Assembly (NCBI GenBank): GCA_018241445.1
Contig: JAFEDT010000010.1
Location: forward strand, 59,407 to 123,406
From: Pseudomonadota bacterium
GTDB taxonomy: Bacteria; Pseudomonadota; Gammaproteobacteria; Steroidobacterales; Steroidobacteraceae
Reading direction: 5' to 3'
Length of the DNA: 64,000 nucleotides
Shown: positions 1 through 8,567 of the stretch, one piece after another
Layout: each line of letters starts with the position of its first letter
Position numbering within the stretch: the first letter of the stretch is position 1
Notes under the pieces: generated by a model
Database searches by the model: none
The model's input: only the letters and a program-made list of their open reading frames with translations
Told to the model about the DNA's origin: nothing
Position numbers and translations under genes: made by a program

Positions 1-498
1 CCGTGGGAGGGCCGCTATACACGTCTGGAAGAGCAGATCCAGGTCTGCCGCCTGCTGTGGAGCCAGGCGCCAGCCGACTTCTCCGGCAGCACTGTGCAGT
101 TCCGGCGGATCCATGCCTGGCCGCGCCCGCAGCAGCCACAGGGCATCCCGATCTGGCTCGGGCTTGCCCCCAGCGAGCGCAACATCGAGCGCATGGCGCG
201 CTATGCCGACGGCTGGATCCCCATGGAGCAGGATCCGCAGCGGCTCGCGCCGATGATCGCCGCGCTGCATGCGGCCTTGCGGCGCCACGGGCGCGACCCG
301 GCGCAATTCACAGTGCGGGTGGTACCGCGATTCGTCTTCAGCGCCGGCGCACCGGACCTGGAGGCGACCCTGGCGGCAGTCCCCGACCTGGTCCGCGCCG
401 GTGCGACCATGATCGAATTGTTTCCGAGCGCGTTCTGCCGTGGCGCCGATGACTTCCCGGCCTTCTGCCGGCGCTTCGCGCAGATCCGCGGGGAGTGA
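1..498 (+). CDS. LLM-class (luciferase-like) flavin-dependent oxidoreductase, C-terminal part
   Basis: The reading frame is open from the first base and ends at TGA 496-498, so the gene is cut by the window edge and about 165 C-terminal residues are visible. The segment reading IPIWLGLAPSERNIERMARYADGWIP is typical of the C-terminal half of F420/FMN-dependent luciferase-like TIM-barrel oxidoreductases, where the last strands and helices close the barrel. The N-terminal flavin-site residues lie outside the window, so cofactor (FMN or F420) and substrate cannot be judged. It sits ahead of hydrolase, aldehyde dehydrogenase and CoA-ligase genes, which suggests a catabolic role, but that is inference. 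The next gene is on the other strand, ending 10 bases away. Confidence 0.72.
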   Translation, partial: PWEGRYTRLEEQIQVCRLLWSQAPADFSGSTVQFRRIHAWPRPQQPQGIPIWLGLAPSERNIERMARYADGWIPMEQDPQRLAPMIAALHAALRRHGRDPAQFTVRVVPRFVFSAGAPDLEATLAAVPDLVRAGATMIELFPSAFCRGADDFPAFCRRFAQIRGE

Positions 499-508
499 TG
501 GCGGACGG

Positions 509-1591
509 CTACAGCTGCGACAGGAACCGCAACAGCGCCGCGTTTACCGCAGCCGGGGCTTCCTGCTGCACGAAGTGGCCGGCGCCCGGCACCAGTACAG
601 TGCCGCGCAGATCCGGCACGCGACGCTGCATGATCTGCAGCGCATCCGCTGGCAGCATCTTCAGCACCACGTCTTCCTCGCCGGCGATGAACAGCGCCGG
701 CTGGGTGATATCAGCGTCCGCATAGGCTTCCCCCAGTTCCCAGTTGCGATCGGCCATGCGATAGGAGTTCAGCCCGCCGGTGAATGCTGCCCCGGGACCG
801 GCGCACAGGTATTCCCGCAGGTAGTGCTCGAACTCGGCCTCGCTCAGCCAGCTCCACGGCAGCGGCGGCGCGGGCGCCAGCACGTCGAGATAGCCGGTCC
901 CCTCTGAGGGGAAGCGTGACCAGTCGAGCAGGTGACCTTGCGCGCTCAGCGCGTGGAACAGCCGCAGCAGGAACTCGCGCGGTTGGGCGCCGAGTTCGCG
1001 CTCCGGCGGGCCCACGCTCTGGAAGTAGTGCATGTGAAAGAAGTGCTGGCGCGCCGTCGCCGCGAAGGCCACGCTCGGCCGCACGCCCGGAACCGCAAAA
1101 CTTCGGGAAGGCTGCGCCGGGCCGCTGCCGCCTGCGCCCTTGCCGGCGTCCGGCCTCTCATCGGGCGCAGCGCGTCCCGAGCCGCCGCGACCGGCGAGAT
1201 CGAAGTCATAAGGGCAGCTCATGATCACCACTGCCTGCACGCGCTGCGGGTGACGTACCGCCAGGTTGCACACCTGCTGTGCGCCGAAGTCGTGCCCGAC
1301 GAATACCGCCTGCGGTTCCGCCAGTGCATCCAGGACCGCCAGCATGTCGTTCATGACATGGTCGGCGTCGTACTGCCGCGGATCCAGCGGGCGGTCGCTG
1401 CGGCCATAACCGCGCTGGTCGGGTGCCACCGCGCGCCAGCCCGCATCGGCCAGCGCCGCGAGCTGATGGCGCCAGCTGTACCCGAGGCCCGGAAAGCCGT
1501 GGCAGAAGATCACCGGCGGCCCCGAGCCCTGGACGGTGACATCCAGGCTGAGATCGCCGGCCCGGACACGCTGATGAGTGGCAGTATTCAT
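509..1591 (-). CDS. alpha/beta hydrolase (epoxide hydrolase/haloalkane dehalogenase-like)
   Basis: This 360-residue protein has the alpha/beta-hydrolase oxyanion motif HGFPGLGYSW near residue 30, the strand motif DQRGYGRSDRP, a nucleophile elbow VGHDFGAQ with Asp as probable nucleophile, and GAGHFVQQEAP near the C-terminus with the catalytic His. Asp at the elbow rather than Ser points to the epoxide-hydrolase/dehalogenase branch; the natural substrate is unknown. The start at 1591 was chosen because AAGGAGG lies 4-5 bases upstream on the minus strand; a longer reading back to 1930 has no family similarity and would run across the next gene. The gene is divergent from the sugar-isomerase-like gene with only about 28 bases between starts, so the two promoters must overlap the neighbouring coding ends. 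It may hydrolyse an intermediate of the neighbouring catabolic pathway. Confidence 0.8.
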   Translation of the reverse strand: MNTATHQRVRAGDLSLDVTVQGSGPPVIFCHGFPGLGYSWRHQLAALADAGWRAVAPDQRGYGRSDRPLDPRQYDADHVMNDMLAVLDALAEPQAVFVGHDFGAQQVCNLAVRHPQRVQAVVIMSCPYDFDLAGRGGSGRAAPDERPDAGKGAGGSGPAQPSRSFAVPGVRPSVAFAATARQHFFHMHYFQSVGPPERELGAQPREFLLRLFHALSAQGHLLDWSRFPSEGTGYLDVLAPAPPLPWSWLSEAEFEHYLREYLCAGPGAAFTGGLNSYRMADRNWELGEAYADADITQPALFIAGEEDVVLKMLPADALQIMQRRVPDLRGTVLVPGAGHFVQQEAPAAVNAALLRFLSQL

Positions 1592-1619
1592 ATCCTCCTT
1601 CATCATAATGCAGGCAGTC

Positions 1620-2540
1620 ATGGCCAGCTCCGCATCAACACGGCCGCGCGCCACCCGGCCTCCCCTGGCGCTGTGCTGGGGCACCGTGCTCGGCGCGCCC
1701 CTTGCGACGCTGATCGAGGCGGCGTCCCGGCACGCCTTTGATGCCATCACCTTCACCAGCCCGATGTACGAGAGTAATCGCGCCGCGGGTTGCAGCGATG
1801 GGCAACTGCGCCGACGCCTGGCGGATGCCGGGCTGCGCGTGCACGCCATCGAGCCGTTGATCAGTCCGCTGCCCGGAATCCCTGCGCCGGGGGACGTGCC
1901 GGCCGGGTTCCGGCAATACTTCGAAATCACTGAAGACGACTGCTACCGGGCAGCGCACGCCGCTGGCGCCGAGACCATTAATCTGGCGCATTTCGGCGGG
2001 ACGCCGGTGCCGGAGGCCGCGCTGGTCGACTGCCTGGGTCCCCTGGCTTTGCGCGCCCGGCAGCACGGCGTGCAACTGACACTGGAGTTCCTCCAGGGCG
2101 GGGCGATCGAAGACTTCGAGACTGCCTGCCGGATCGTGCGCGCCGTCGGGTCGCCGGACCTGGCGGTGATGTTCGATACCTGGCATTTCGCGCGTACCGG
2201 CGGCACGCTGCAGCAGCTCGCAGACCTGCCACCCGGCCTGATCGGCGCCCTGCAGATCAGTGATTACGTCGAACCTGCCCCCGGAACGGTGTTTGCGCCC
2301 ATGACCGGGCGGCTGCTGCCGGGTGAGGGCGAGCTGGCGCTGGTGGAGATGCTGCGCATGCTGCTGCGCGTTGAGCCGCAGCTCACCGTCGGAGTCGAGG
2401 TCTTCAGCGAAGAGCTGCAGCCCCTGCCGGCGGACGAGGTCGCGCGGCGTGTGGCGCTCAGCGCCGGCAGGGTGTTGGCACAGACCCGGCCGCGGGCGGC
2501 GACGCAGTCGGCTGCGGAACCGGGGGACACGCAGTATTAG
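1620..2540 (+). CDS. sugar phosphate isomerase/epimerase-like TIM-barrel protein
   Basis: The protein has about 306 residues and the features of the xylose-isomerase-like (AP endonuclease family 2) TIM barrel: an opening strand LALCWGTVLG, a metal-site-type strand VQLTLEFLQG, LAVMFDTWHFAR carrying the Asp/His pair, LQISDY, and a late GVEVFSEEL. These enzymes bind a divalent metal and isomerise or epimerise sugars or related polyols; the substrate here is not predictable. ATG at 1620 is used; ATG at 1608 is an alternative, while 1578 would overlap the divergent hydrolase start. It lies 85 bases upstream of the aldehyde dehydrogenase. That gap holds a CTTAAGTA palindrome, so it is probably a separate transcription unit from the dehydrogenase. 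Confidence 0.72.
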   Translation: MASSASTRPRATRPPLALCWGTVLGAPLATLIEAASRHAFDAITFTSPMYESNRAAGCSDGQLRRRLADAGLRVHAIEPLISPLPGIPAPGDVPAGFRQYFEITEDDCYRAAHAAGAETINLAHFGGTPVPEAALVDCLGPLALRARQHGVQLTLEFLQGGAIEDFETACRIVRAVGSPDLAVMFDTWHFARTGGTLQQLADLPPGLIGALQISDYVEPAPGTVFAPMTGRLLPGEGELALVEMLRMLLRVEPQLTVGVEVFSEELQPLPADEVARRVALSAGRVLAQTRPRAATQSAAEPGDTQY

Positions 2541-2541
2541 A

Positions 2542-2551
2542 TGCTTAAGTA
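2542..2551. promoter_or_regulatory. TGCTTAAGTA near-palindrome, candidate operator
   Basis: The ten bases TGCTTAAGTA, one mismatch from the perfect palindrome TACTTAAGTA, lie about 75 bases before the aldehyde dehydrogenase ATG. The same core CTTAAGTA occurs at 9234-9241 before the receptor/qhp operon and the response regulator. AT-rich octamers of this kind are rare in such high-GC DNA. TACYY/RRGTA half-sites resemble those of NarL/FixJ-type regulators, so the neighbouring LuxR-type regulator is a plausible binder; that is inference. Confidence 0.45.
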
Positions 2552-2625
2552 TGATTGACCGCATCCCCGGCGGTTCGTAGCCTCGTTGGAAGGAATCCGA
2601 CGCACCGGGCACCCGGGAGAAACTC

Positions 2626-4167
2626 ATGAATGCATCGATTCGCGCCGTCGCACGCACTGCCGCCGCCAACGACCTGTCACGCATCAGCGCAGCCAACGCC
2701 GCGTTCCTGCGCCGGCCGGGCCGGCTGCTGATCAACGGCGAATGGATCGGGGCCGCCGGCGGGCGCACCTTCGAGGTCCGCGATCCCTCCAGCGATGCGG
2801 TCATCGCGCATGTGGCAGAGGGGGACGCGGTCGACATCGATCGGGCCGTACAGGCTGCGCGCGAAGCGTTCGAGGATTCGCAGTGGTCGCGCATGAAGCC
2901 GGTCGACCGCGAGCGGCTCCTGCACCGGCTTGCGGACCTGATCGAGCAGCATGCCGATGAGCTGGCGGAGCTGGAATCGATCGACAACGGCAAGTCGGTG
3001 CTGATGGCGCGTCACGTCGACATCAAGCACGCCATCGATGTGTGGCGCTACATGGCCGGCTGGCCGACCAAGCTCGAGGGCCAGACGCTGCCGGTGTCCG
3101 GCAATCTGATTCCGGGCCAGGAATATGCCGCATTCTCCCTGCGGGAACCGGTCGGCGTGGTGGGCGCCATCATCGCCTGGAACTTTCCTTTCCTGCTGGC
3201 GACGTGGAAGGCGGCGCCGGCGCTGGCTGCCGGCTGCACCTTCGTGCTCAAGCCCGCGGAAGAGACGCCGCTCAGCGCGCTGCGCTTGGGGGAGCTGGTT
3301 CTGGAGGCGGGATTCCCGAAGGGCGTTTTCAACATTGTCACGGGCATGGGTCCGACGGCCGGCGCCGCACTCGCGGCTCACGAAGGCGTCGACAAGATCA
3401 CCTTCACCGGTTCGACCGAGGTGGGGCGCCTGATCGTGCGCGCTGCCGCCGGCAACATGAAGAAGGTCACGGTTGAGCTGGGCGGCAAGTCGCCGGCCAT
3501 CGTGCTCGATGACGCGGATCTCCCGACCACGATCCCCGGGGTGGCCGGCGCTATTTTCTTCAATCACGGCCAGACCTGCTCTGCCGGCTCGCGCCTGTTT
3601 GTCGCCCGCCGGCACTTCGACGAGGTGGTGGAGGGCGTGGCGCGGCAGGCCAGTTCGATTCCCCTGGGGCCGGGGCTGGACCCCAACGCACAGATGGGAC
3701 CGCTGGTGTCCTCGGTGCAGCGGCAACGGGTCATGAAACTGGTGAACGACGGGCTGTCCGCCGGCGCCAAAGCCGTTACCGGGGGCAAGGCCCTGGACAC
3801 CGCGGGTTACTACGTGGAACCGACCGTGTTCACGGACGTCACGCCCGCGATGGCGGTGGTGCGCGAGGAGATCTTCGGGCCAGTGCTGGTTGCACAGCCC
3901 TTCGATCGCATCGAGGACATCGCGCGCCTGGCCAACGACAGCATCTATGGCCTGGGCGCCAGCATCTGGAGCCGCGACGTCGGTAAGGTCTTCAGGCTGG
4001 CCGGCAAACTGCGCGCCGGCTCGGTATGGGTGAACTGTCACAACATGCTCGACCCGGTCATGCCATTTGGCGGTTACAAGCAATCGGGATGGGGCCGGGA
4101 ACTCGGACGCGAAGCCGTCTATTCGTGCACCGAGAGCAAGTCGCTGTGCATCAATGTGACGGGGTGA
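2626..4167 (+). CDS. NAD(P)-dependent aldehyde dehydrogenase (FeaB/phenylacetaldehyde dehydrogenase-like)
   Basis: This 513-residue protein is a full-length aldehyde dehydrogenase oxidising an aldehyde to the carboxylate with NAD(P). Visible landmarks are IIAWNFPF with Asn186, the nucleotide-fold motif GSTEVG at 262-267, the general-base region VELGGKSP with Glu284, and the nucleophile Cys318 in NHGQTCSAGSR. The C-terminal end ESKSLCINV recalls phenylacetaldehyde dehydrogenases of the FeaB/StyD type, but substrate cannot be fixed by reading. It precedes a CoA ligase by 10 bases, and an amine dehydrogenase operon that would release aldehydes lies about 5 kb downstream, so aldehyde disposal from amine oxidation is the natural role. 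The ATG follows a 60-base leader containing the CTTAAGTA site. Confidence 0.93.
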   Translation: MNASIRAVARTAAANDLSRISAANAAFLRRPGRLLINGEWIGAAGGRTFEVRDPSSDAVIAHVAEGDAVDIDRAVQAAREAFEDSQWSRMKPVDRERLLHRLADLIEQHADELAELESIDNGKSVLMARHVDIKHAIDVWRYMAGWPTKLEGQTLPVSGNLIPGQEYAAFSLREPVGVVGAIIAWNFPFLLATWKAAPALAAGCTFVLKPAEETPLSALRLGELVLEAGFPKGVFNIVTGMGPTAGAALAAHEGVDKITFTGSTEVGRLIVRAAAGNMKKVTVELGGKSPAIVLDDADLPTTIPGVAGAIFFNHGQTCSAGSRLFVARRHFDEVVEGVARQASSIPLGPGLDPNAQMGPLVSSVQRQRVMKLVNDGLSAGAKAVTGGKALDTAGYYVEPTVFTDVTPAMAVVREEIFGPVLVAQPFDRIEDIARLANDSIYGLGASIWSRDVGKVFRLAGKLRAGSVWVNCHNMLDPVMPFGGYKQSGWGRELGREAVYSCTESKSLCINVTG

Positions 4168-4177
4168 GGAGCCGCGC

Positions 4178-5899
4178 GTGACCAGCGCGCCATTCGGGCC
4201 GGCAGCGCGCCAGTTTCTGCGGGCGCGTGACAGCCTGCTGGCCGCGCGCGCCGACTATGCGCGCGCGATGCGCGAGTTTCGCTGGCCGGATCCCGTCGGG
4301 TTCAACTGGGCCCGCGACTACTTCGATGTCATGGCGGCCGCAAGTGAGCGCCTCGCGCTGCGCGTGGTCGATGATGGCGGCTCGCGCCACGAGCTGAGCT
4401 ACCGCGAGCTGGCGCAGCGTTCCTCGCAGGTGGCCAACTACCTGGCCTCCCAGGGCATCGCTCCGGGCGATCGGGTGCTGGTCATGCTCGGCAATGTAGT
4501 GCCGCTGTGGGAAACCATGCTGGCGATCATCAAGCTCGGCGCGGTCGTGATTCCAGCAACCACGCTGCTGCAGCGGGAGGACCTGCTCGATCGACTGGAG
4601 CGCGGCGCGGTGCGGGCGGTGGTGACCGATGCGCAGTGCGCCGGGCGCTTCGACGGCCTGGCAGGAGCACCGGTGCGCATCCTGGTCGGCGAGCCGCATG
4701 TGGGCTGGCTGGATTACGCCGATTCCGCGGCGGCGTCAGCCGAGCTGCCGCCTCAGGCGGCGCCGCAGCTTGACGAGTTGCTGATGCTGTATTTCACTTC
4801 CGGGACCACGTCGAAGCCCAAGCTGGTTGCCCACACCCACCGCAGCTACCCGGTGGGGCACCTCAGCACCATGTATTGGGTGGGGCTGCAACCCGGTGAC
4901 GTGCATCTCAATCTCAGCTCGGCAGGTTGGGCCAAGCACGCCTGGTCGTGCCTGTTCGCCCCGTTCAACGCCGAAGCGACCGTGCTGGCCTGGCAGTACG
5001 AGCGCTTCGATGCCGGCCGGTTGCTTGCCGTATTGGAGGAGCAACGCGTTACCACCTTCTGTGCGCCACCGACGGTCTGGCGTATGTTGATCCAGCAGGA
5101 CATGCGCGGTCGACGAGGGGCGCTGCGTGAACTGGTCAGTGCGGGGGAACCCCTGAATCCGGAAGTCATCGAGCAGGTGCGCCGGGCCTGGGACCTGACG
5201 GTCCGCGACGGCTACGGCCAGACAGAGACGACGGCGCAGATCGGTAACAGCCCGGGCCAGCCATTGCGGCCGGGCTCGATGGGACTTCCGCTGCCGGGCT
5301 ATCGCATCGTGCTGCTGGACAAGGGGGGCCAGGCGGCCGAGGAGGGCGAGATCTGCATCGATCTGGCCCAGCGGCCAGTCGGGCTGATGCGCGAATACCT
5401 GGACGACGAGGCGCGCAACAGCAGCGCCATGCAAGGCGGTTACTACCACACCGGGGACGTGGCGAGGCGCGACGAGGATGGCTACCTGACATACGTCGGC
5501 CGCATGGACGACATCTTCAAGTCATCCGACTACCGGATCAGCCCATTCGAACTGGAGAGCGTCCTCATCGAGCATCCGGCGGTGGCCGAGGCGGCGGTGG
5601 TACCCAGTCCCGATCCCGTTCGCCTGGCGGTCCCGAAGGCCTACGTGGTACTGGCCGCGGGTCATGCCGCAGATGCCGCAACGGCCCTGTCAATCCTTGA
5701 ACACGTGCGGTTGCGGGTCTCGCCCTACAAGCGGATCCGCTGCGTAGAGTTCAGCGCCTTGCCGAAGACGATCTCCGGGAAGATCCGCCGGGTCGACCTG
5801 CGCGCCGCCGCAGCGCCTGGCGGGTCGGCAGCGAAGCGACATCCAAACGAATTCTGGGAGTACGACTTCCCCTCGCTCAAGGCTGGGTCGCGTTCCTGA
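4178..5899 (+). CDS. AMP-forming acyl-CoA synthetase, medium-chain/aromatic acid type
   Basis: The 573-residue protein activates a carboxylic acid to its CoA thioester through an acyl-adenylate. It shows the P-loop-like motif TSGTTSKPK at 207-215, the YGQTETT motif, the hinge TGDVARRDEDGYLTYVGR, and the catalytic Lys region PKTISGKIRR near the C-terminus. The segment SSAGWAKHAWS and the hinge KSSDYRISPFELES match the medium-chain acyl-CoA (MACS/ACSM) and benzoate-CoA ligase branch. Translation starts at GTG 4178, with GAGGAG a few bases upstream, 10 bases after the aldehyde dehydrogenase stop, so the two form an aldehyde-to-acyl-CoA cassette. A second, different acyl-CoA ligase lies in the qhp operon. 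Exact chain length or aromatic preference is unknown. Confidence 0.9.
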   Translation: MTSAPFGPAARQFLRARDSLLAARADYARAMREFRWPDPVGFNWARDYFDVMAAASERLALRVVDDGGSRHELSYRELAQRSSQVANYLASQGIAPGDRVLVMLGNVVPLWETMLAIIKLGAVVIPATTLLQREDLLDRLERGAVRAVVTDAQCAGRFDGLAGAPVRILVGEPHVGWLDYADSAAASAELPPQAAPQLDELLMLYFTSGTTSKPKLVAHTHRSYPVGHLSTMYWVGLQPGDVHLNLSSAGWAKHAWSCLFAPFNAEATVLAWQYERFDAGRLLAVLEEQRVTTFCAPPTVWRMLIQQDMRGRRGALRELVSAGEPLNPEVIEQVRRAWDLTVRDGYGQTETTAQIGNSPGQPLRPGSMGLPLPGYRIVLLDKGGQAAEEGEICIDLAQRPVGLMREYLDDEARNSSAMQGGYYHTGDVARRDEDGYLTYVGRMDDIFKSSDYRISPFELESVLIEHPAVAEAAVVPSPDPVRLAVPKAYVVLAAGHAADAATALSILEHVRLRVSPYKRIRCVEFSALPKTISGKIRRVDLRAAAAPGGSAAKRHPNEFWEYDFPSLKAGSRS

Positions 5900-5919
5900 C
5901 GGCGGCGCGGGTCGGTCGC

Positions 5920-7080
5920 ATGGCTGTCGCAACAATCCTCACCCTGGGCACTTCGGCGCCGGATGAGGCGCAGGCGGTCGCTGAACTCGCCGGAACAGGC
6001 GCACTGTCGCGTGTCGGCCTGACGATCCTGTTCATCACCACCGGATACGACATGGCCCGGCTGGGCAGGCTGTTGGTGCGGCACGGTGGCAAGCGGGTGA
6101 TCGGGGTGGCTACCGGCTGCGCCTTCGGGCCCAGCGGGTTTTTCCGTTCCGGCATCACCGGGGTGAGCCTGCCGGCGCCACGTTTCGTCGTGGCCGACGC
6201 GCTGATAGAGGATGTCACACACTTCGGCCTGCCGGAGGCTCGCAAGCTGGCCGCAAGCCTGCGCGGCAAGCTGCGTCGTGCCTGCGGCGGTGGCGTGAGC
6301 GCGCAATTCGGCCTGGTGTTCACCGACTCCAGGTCGCGCTGCGAGGAGCGCCTGATGGCCGCGCTCGGCATGGAGTTCGCCGGCCTGCCGATCGTCGGGG
6401 GCTCCGCAGGGGACGTCTACTTCAACTACTTCAACACTTCCGCCCAGGCCCCCGCCGCCATGAACCTGTTGTACCGTGGACGCGCGGTGCGCAACTGCGC
6501 GGTGTTCTGCCTGGTGGCTTCGCAGTCACCCGTCCTGGCGGTGACGCACAATCACTATCGACCGGGCAGGCGCAAAGTGGTGATCACGGAGGCGGATCCC
6601 GAGCGTCGCCTGGTGCGTGAGATCAACGGGCGCCCGGCGCTGCCGGAGTTCGCCAACGCCTGCGGCTATCGCAAATATCCGGTCGACGCCAGCCATTATG
6701 TTTCGCATCCGCTTATGATCCGGGTGGGCGGGCAGTACTTTGCTCGCGGCATGCAGCGGGTGTTCGACGACGGCAGCATCGAATTTGCCTGTGCGATCGA
6801 ATCCGGCGTGGTCGCGGCCGTCGGCGAGCCGGAGGACATGGTGCAGCGGCTCGAGGGCATGTTCGCCGACGTGCGGCGCAGCCTCGGGCGGCCGGACCTG
6901 GTGATCGGTTTCGATTGCGCCGCCCGTACGGTGTACATGGAGCAGAGCAATATGACGGCCGCGATTCTCAAGGCCTTCGAGGCCAACCGGGTTGTGGGGT
7001 TCTCCGCCATCGGCGAGCAATTCAACACGGCGCACGTGAACAATTCCTTCACGGCGCTGGCTATTGGCGCGGGCGGCTGA
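5920..7080 (+). CDS. FIST-domain sensory protein (NosP-like)
   Basis: This 386-residue soluble protein has the FIST N and FIST C domain organisation: an N-terminal region with VIGVATGCAFGPSGF and GLPIVGGSAGD, then the C-terminal part with ESGVVAAVGEPEDM and the ending VVGFSAIGEQFN and NNSFTALAIG. FIST proteins are small-ligand sensors paired with signalling enzymes. Members called NosP bind heme and nitric oxide and control a co-transcribed histidine kinase (NahK). Here the next gene is a hybrid histidine kinase starting 2 bases after this stop, which fits that pairing. Whether this one binds heme or NO, or instead senses a metabolite of amine catabolism, cannot be decided from the sequence. 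No signal peptide or membrane segment is seen. Confidence 0.85.
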   Translation: MAVATILTLGTSAPDEAQAVAELAGTGALSRVGLTILFITTGYDMARLGRLLVRHGGKRVIGVATGCAFGPSGFFRSGITGVSLPAPRFVVADALIEDVTHFGLPEARKLAASLRGKLRRACGGGVSAQFGLVFTDSRSRCEERLMAALGMEFAGLPIVGGSAGDVYFNYFNTSAQAPAAMNLLYRGRAVRNCAVFCLVASQSPVLAVTHNHYRPGRRKVVITEADPERRLVREINGRPALPEFANACGYRKYPVDASHYVSHPLMIRVGGQYFARGMQRVFDDGSIEFACAIESGVVAAVGEPEDMVQRLEGMFADVRRSLGRPDLVIGFDCAARTVYMEQSNMTAAILKAFEANRVVGFSAIGEQFNTAHVNNSFTALAIGAGG

Positions 7081-7082
7081 GG

Positions 7083-8567
7083 GTGGCCGCCCGTCGCACC
7101 GCCGCCGGCACTGCGACACGGGCGGCGCGCGAGCGGCGGCAGCTGCAGCGCCTGCGGGAGCAGAACCGCGCGCTGCGCAAGACCGTGCGGGCGCTGATGG
7201 CGCGCGTGGAGCGGGAATTCGACGAACACGCCGGGGCCTTCTCCTGGTTCCAGGCGGCGGCGCGCCTGGAAGATACGGTGCGCCTGCGCACCGAACAGTA
7301 CGAGTCGCTCAATGCGCAGTTGACCCGCGAGCTGGAGTCGCGACGCGAGATCGAGCTGGCGCTCAAGCAGGCCAAGCAGCTGGCCGACAGCGGCAACCAG
7401 GCAAAGACACGCTTCCTGGCTGCTGCCAGCCACGACCTGCGCCAGCCCCTGAACTCCGCGGTGTTGTTCCTGGAGTCCATGGATGATGGGCCGCTGGCGC
7501 CCGGCAACCGCGAGCTGCTGCAGCGCGCCAAGGTAGCCCTGGCATCGCTGAACAACCTGCTGGGCACGCTGCTCGACAGCGCCCGCCTTGACCTCAACGG
7601 CATCGCGCCGCGCCCGGCGGACTTCCCGATCGGTGCGCTGCTGGATCGGATCGGCCCGGAGTTCGGCAGCGTGGCGCGTTCGGCCGGGCTCGAGCTGAAG
7701 TTCATTCCCTGCCGTGCGTGGGTGCGCACCGACCTGCACCTGCTGGAGACCATCGTGCGGAATTTCGTCAGCAATGCCATCCGCTACACGCCGCGTGGCC
7801 GTGTGCTGGTGGGCTGCCGGCGGCGGCGCACCGGGCTGGAAATCTGCGTGTACGACACGGGGGTCGGTATCGAGCGGCAACACCTGCAACGGATATTCGA
7901 CGAGTACTACCAGGTCCCGTCCGCCGGGCGGCCGCGCGATGCCGGCATTGGCCTGGGGTTGTCGATCGTCAGCCGCCTGGCGCGCCTGCTGACGCTGGAA
8001 TGCGCGGTGCAGTCGCGTGCCGGCAAGGGGTCCCGGTTTTCCGTGCAGGTTCCCTACGGCAGGGCCACGGCGGACGGCGACCATCTCGACATGTGGAATC
8101 CGGCCACCGGCAGTGTCGGTGAGCGTCGCGCACTGAATGTAGTCGTCATCGACGACCACCCGGATGTGCTGCGTGGCATGGCGGCCATCCTCGGCAAGTG
8201 GGGCCACCGCGTCCTGGCCGCCTCGGCCGCGACCGAGGCAGTGGTGCAACTCATCGCCGCCGACCTGCAGCCGGACCTGATCATCTCCGACTACCACCTG
8301 GCGGCCGGTGCCAAGGGCGACCAGGCGATCCATGAGGTGCAGCGCGAGTTCGACTCCGTGCCGCCGGCACTCATCATTACCAGCGACCCGGATCCGCTGC
8401 TGCGGGATCAGCTGCAGCGGCGCGGCATGACGGTGCTGGCCAAGCCCCTGAACCTGGGCAAGCTGCGCGCGATGCTGGATCGTCTGCCCGGGCGGACACG
8501 CGCCGCCGCCACAGTCACTCCGGCAGCCACTTATGCGCCTCCAGGGCCGCCTGCACGCGATTGTTGA
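7083..8567 (+). CDS. hybrid histidine kinase with C-terminal receiver domain (NahK/ErcS'-like)
   Basis: This soluble kinase has about 494 residues. After an N-terminal Arg-rich coiled coil (about residues 15-105) come the H box FLAAASHDLRQPLN with phosphoacceptor His117, the N box IVRNFVSNAIRYTPRG, G1 DTGVGI and G2 GIGLGLSIV, followed by a receiver domain beginning VVVIDDHPD, with the phospho-acceptor Asp in LIISDYH and the conserved Lys in LAKPLN. There is no PAS or membrane domain, so input should come from the FIST protein encoded immediately upstream. The start is taken as GTG 7083, two bases after the FIST stop. Its 3' end overlaps the convergent response-regulator gene by 53 bases. Phosphorelay to that LuxR-type regulator is inferred from position. 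Confidence 0.88.
   Translation: MAARRTAAGTATRAARERRQLQRLREQNRALRKTVRALMARVEREFDEHAGAFSWFQAAARLEDTVRLRTEQYESLNAQLTRELESRREIELALKQAKQLADSGNQAKTRFLAAASHDLRQPLNSAVLFLESMDDGPLAPGNRELLQRAKVALASLNNLLGTLLDSARLDLNGIAPRPADFPIGALLDRIGPEFGSVARSAGLELKFIPCRAWVRTDLHLLETIVRNFVSNAIRYTPRGRVLVGCRRRRTGLEICVYDTGVGIERQHLQRIFDEYYQVPSAGRPRDAGIGLGLSIVSRLARLLTLECAVQSRAGKGSRFSVQVPYGRATADGDHLDMWNPATGSVGERRALNVVVIDDHPDVLRGMAAILGKWGHRVLAASAATEAVVQLIAADLQPDLIISDYHLAAGAKGDQAIHEVQREFDSVPPALIITSDPDPLLRDQLQRRGMTVLAKPLNLGKLRAMLDRLPGRTRAAATVTPAATYAPPGPPARDC

Noticed and set aside
509..1930. Longer hydrolase reading starting at 1930
   Set aside because: The first 113 residues have no hydrolase similarity and overlap the divergent gene; AAGGAGG stands just before 1591.
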